A DNA stretch of 64,000 nucleotides. Source: Notospermus geniculatus (Eukaryota > Nemertea > Pilidiophora > Heteronemertea > Lineidae). Numbering within the stretch: the first letter of the stretch is position 1; each line of letters opens with the position of its first letter. The position numbers and the translations under genes were made by a program. The stretch covers positions 216,126 through 280,125 of the forward strand of contig NMRB01000778.1 in the NCBI GenBank assembly GCA_002633025.1, in the 5' to 3' direction. The notes beneath the pieces were generated by a model, which searched no databases, was not told where the DNA came from, and was given only the letters and a program-made list of their open reading frames with translations. Shown piece after piece: positions 60,991-64,000 of this stretch.

Positions 60991-61867
60991 AATAGGTTTA
61001 CACATAGGCAGTCGTCAGCCATGTTTCAAAATGGCCGAAAACTTAGCATTTATTTCCTAATTTGATGCCAGGGGGCGCTGACCACTAGCCCGGTTCCGTC
61101 CTTATAGGAGTGTGGTCGCGCGCGAAATAGTGTATCCTCTGTGTACCATGATATAAGCTGACCCTAACCCTGACATTTCCCATCAGCCAATCATTCTACT
61201 CGTTAGTAACAAGTGTTCTGATTGGTCCCGAGGATCTCGCACTCGATGGCGTCAGGCCAGGTGATTGGCTGGATAGGAGTCGGCCCGAGCGGCTGCAAAG
61301 AGGTACTAGTGTTTGCAATAAGATAACGAACATGAAGAACTCGAACTTCGAATACTTGTGAGTGATTAAAGATTATATTTGATAATGCTTGTGAAACATA
61401 GGGGCCTACATAGACTGAAGTATATTGAGTCTTACGCAATATTATACGGATAAGTAATGCATATTTGACCAGTGTGTCAGGTATGACACAGTTTGATTCT
61501 TGACTGCATATTTAGTCTACTTGACGACCAGAGAAGCCCAAAATGTGCACAAATAGCAACGTGTTTTATTTTGATTGATTAAGTCATAATACCTCCATGG
61601 TTAAGTATAAAATAAAGTCAAACTTTCTGTTTCCGCCTTTGGTGTGTGCATAAAGTGGCATAGCATAAGGTAAATGTACACAATATAGAAACCATAGTAA
61701 AAACAGATAACTTTTTTTGTTTATATTGCTTTTTTTGTGTCCTTTCCTCGAATTCTTGATTCAATACGAACAGCCCAAGAAGCGTTAATCATGCATATAA
61801 ATTAGCAGACAATACTGATATAGACGGGCACATATGCATCCAATGTACAGCTGGCTTTTGGCCAACA

Positions 61868-62092
61868 GAGGTTCCTCACCTGACCTCACATTTCCATGAC
61901 GACATGATGCCGCCATATTGGCCGTCAAAATGTCAAGCGACGTCACGGCATGAACACAGCGTCAACACACAGATCGTGACGTCAAAAATGTCATGATGTG
62001 ACAGTTTTGACGTCATCGCCGGCCATTTGACGGCCAACATGGCTGATTCTTTGCAGTCACGTGACCTTGTGACGTCAGTGAAGAACCTATAT
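61868..62092. mobile_element. GACGTCAC foldback family, copy 3 (inverted)
   Basis: Inverted relative to copies 1 and 2: gaggttcctcacctgacctc at the left and acgtcagtgaagaacctat at the right, with ttttgacgtcatcgccggcc inside. Lies about 100 bases downstream of the profilin stop. Confidence 0.88.
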
Positions 62093-62195
62093 AAACTGGG
62101 CTGCCGCCAAAAACTCCCGTTGGCATACGGCGTTGAATTTTGCAGTCAGCCCTAACGCCAAGATATAGTAAGGTTTCAAGGACAAATCAGTCAGT

Positions 62196-62603
62196 TTAGA
62201 TATTCTGCAAATACCGCTGCAAGTCGGCCATCATTGACTTAGCATCTTCTCTTCTTTCGTCATTATAAATACCAATAATGAGGAACCTGCCGGTGGACCT
62301 GATGATGATCCCACCGTCCTTGTCCTGACCGAACATACAGTCCCCCGGCTCACTCCGCAAATACTTGAATGTCTTGTCAGCGACCTTAATGCCATCGTCT
62401 GGTATGGTCGTCTTACCAGGGTCTTCAAACAATGCCTGGGCGATGGGGCCAATTTGTTCCGGTTTAAGGTGAAACGAATCGTTGATGCCATATATCTTGC
62501 CTTCCTTGTCGACTATGGCGCCATCTTTCATGATGCCCGTACCCACCATGCTTTTCTCAACGATGTTGTCCCAGGGTCCAAATCCTGCGTCAGTTTCGTC
62601 AAG
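62196..62603 (-). CDS. Profilin, main (last) coding exon, 5' end not found
   Basis: Profilin binds G-actin and poly-proline and controls filament assembly in the cytoplasm. The exon runs from acceptor tttcttcaccatag to a TAA, 135 codons in phase 0. It reads LDETDAGFGPWDNIVEK, then SMVGTGIMKDGAIVDKEGK, which aligns with the W-x-x-Y/I-V and GTG-x-x-x-AAI N-terminal helix of profilins, and ends FLIIGIYNDERREDAKSM then MADLQRYLQNI, the usual C-terminal helix. The exon alone nearly fills the usual length of ~125-140. Its start in LDETDAGFGP means an upstream exon supplies the methionine. That exon was not identified and may lie beyond 64000. The in-frame Met at 62549 would delete the first helix and is not favoured. 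Confidence 0.88.
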   Translation of the reverse strand, partial: LDETDAGFGPWDNIVEKSMVGTGIMKDGAIVDKEGKIYGINDSFHLKPEQIGPIAQALFEDPGKTTIPDDGIKVADKTFKYLRSEPGDCMFGQDKDGGIIIRSTGRFLIIGIYNDERREDAKSMMADLQRYLQNI

Positions 62604-62682
62604 CTATGGTGAAGAAAAAAAATCGTTAGTTATGTAAGAGTAGGCTATTTATATTGCCAAGAATAAAGCGGGCACCAATCAG

Positions 62683-63204
62683 GGGTGCCGGTGTCGCATA
62701 GAAACTCCGCTAGCGCTAGAGCGGAGCCCATCTGCTCATAGTGCATATCTGCCGATAGTGCGGCTGCCCCAGGCGGCCGACCGCACAGGAAGTCCGATAG
62801 TGCTTTCGGTGCCTATCGATCGGCGGTTTAGTTGATAGGAAAACTGCCGATAGGCGCCGGTAGCACTATCGGACTTTCTGTGCGGTCGGCCCTGATCGCC
62901 ACCGAGCAAATTGGGGTGTTGACGCGAAATCTTCTCGCCAGCGATGATCGATAGCCTGGTATCGAACAGTACCAAAACCGATATCGCCTAGTCTGCAGTG
63001 GCTGACGCCGGCGAGATCGCCAGCCTCTGCAGATAAGGCTGGCGATCTTCTCCCCAGCCACTGCAGACTAGCGATCTGGGGTGGCCGCATAGAAACTCCG
63101 CTAGTGCTTCGACAGCCTATCGGTGTTAAAATGCATGGAAAAATGTACAGCACTATCGGAAGATGGGCTCCGCTAGCACTAGCGGAGTTTCTATGCGGCC
63201 ACCC
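62683..63204. mobile_element. Compound foldback: two foldback units nested in a third
   Basis: Outer arms gcatagaaactccgctagcg and its inverse ending at 63196. Inside are a unit with gaccgcacaggaagtccgat against atcggactttctgtgcggtc (~62770-62890) and a unit with tctgcagtggctg against cagccactgcagac (~62990-63068). It lies just upstream of the profilin exon, in its intron. Confidence 0.85.
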
Positions 63205-63497
63205 CAAATCGCAATTTTGTCTGGTGGGCTGCCTGCCTCATCTCGCCCGGTGTGCTGCCCACTAACAACAATATTTTTACACCGAATAACGCCGTCCATG
63301 TACGCAGGTCCCAGCTGTAAACACCACGATGGCGTCACATGGGGTCCTGGAACCTCAATCACAAGAAGCCGTATAACTTTGCGTCGGCACTGATGACCTT
63401 TTGACTCGAAGATCAGCGTTGGCCTAGTCCACAAATCCGAATTTTGTTGAAACTAATCCCCACGTCCGATCACTGCTAGGGTAGATCCATACTTCTC

Positions 63498-63613
63498 CGT
63501 TTTGCGCTTTGCGCTTGTCCGTTCCCTATGTTTACATGTGTGGTACCAATAATAAAATTACTTTTTCTACCACGCACTCACATAGGAAACGGACAAGCGC
63601 AAAGCGCAAAACG
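63498..63613. mobile_element. Foldback MITE, CGTTTTGCGCTTTGCGCTTG ends
   Basis: cgttttgcgctttgcgcttg at the left, with its exact inverse at the right. The arms extend to tccgttccctatg/cataggaaacgga. Confidence 0.92.
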
Positions 63614-64000
63614 CAAAGTATTGACGCGCATATGTGCGCGCACGCTATCTGAATATGCAAATTTTTCTTTGACTCCTAGCCCAATCAGTGAGCCGCTTTT
63701 CAAATTTTGAAATCATCGATCGATTTAACGCGGGAGAATGTGACGGACGTGAACTCTTTTGTATCCAGGTATTCGACTAGGCCTATTTGCTGGGAATTAA
63801 ACACAATGTTGTAATTGGGACAGTATGTTTGTCTATGTACACAATACCTCCAATATTTCGAGTATGTTCAAGTGCACTGAGTGTGTGTGAGTAGGCCTTC
63901 TCCAAGATCATACCTACGTATTCGCGATAGATAGGGCCGACGCTGGGTATGTCGTGCGTACCAAGTGCACGCCTACCAAGTGCAAATAAAACGAAAGTTG
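63614..64000. other. No gene seen to window end
   Basis: Would contain, or precede, the missing first profilin exon. I could not identify it. Confidence 0.4.

Overview
This is a 64 kb window of animal nuclear genome. Its genes are split by GT-AG introns, intergenic and intronic DNA is rich in repeats, and several single Ns plus one 20-N gap mark draft-assembly joins. The StuI-like AGGCCT word and tacatgta words recur throughout. tRNA-derived SINEs (one with a Meta-type domain), degenerate TTAGGG tracts and many short foldback DNA transposons are present. Together these suggest a marine invertebrate, most likely an ambulacrarian deuterostome (echinoderm or hemichordate). A cephalochordate or lophotrochozoan is not excluded.

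Layout. 1-11.4 kb: no convincing gene; several tandem-repeat families, a duplicated ~410 bp block and repetitive elements. 11.7-17.3 kb (+): a complete 11-exon malic enzyme gene whose introns carry four SINEs and a DNA transposon. 17.8-26 kb: mainly foldback elements and a long 'GGCGGCCAT' repeat. 26.1-45.3 kb (-): a large gene which I assembled from splice sites into 11 in-frame exons (529 codons). It encodes a signal peptide, three Ig domains, a stalk made of four tiny exons, one transmembrane helix and a short tail with an ITIM (LVYADL) and an ITSM-like motif (TDYADI). This is the most interesting find: an apparent invertebrate paired-motif inhibitory-type immunoreceptor. 46-49 kb: foldback elements and a mariner-type MITE. 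49.7-53.3 kb and 55.3-57.05 kb (+): two tandem paralogous genes for small secreted precursors (72 and 73 aa). Each has a noncoding first exon, a signal-peptide exon and an exon with a dibasic-flanked cysteine peptide starting QDPC. 57.4-61 kb (+): possible small exons and a 452-codon intronless ORF encoding a basic, hydrophilic protein that I do not recognise. 62.2-62.6 kb (-): the main exon of a profilin gene.

The genes do not form a functional unit as bacterial operons do. They are a metabolic enzyme, a receptor, a peptide gene pair, an unknown protein and an actin regulator. The other dominant theme is foldback elements, often abutting or nested, particularly inside the 5' introns of the first peptide gene. 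A 1,017 bp block repeated with no difference seen beside N characters is probably an assembly artefact.
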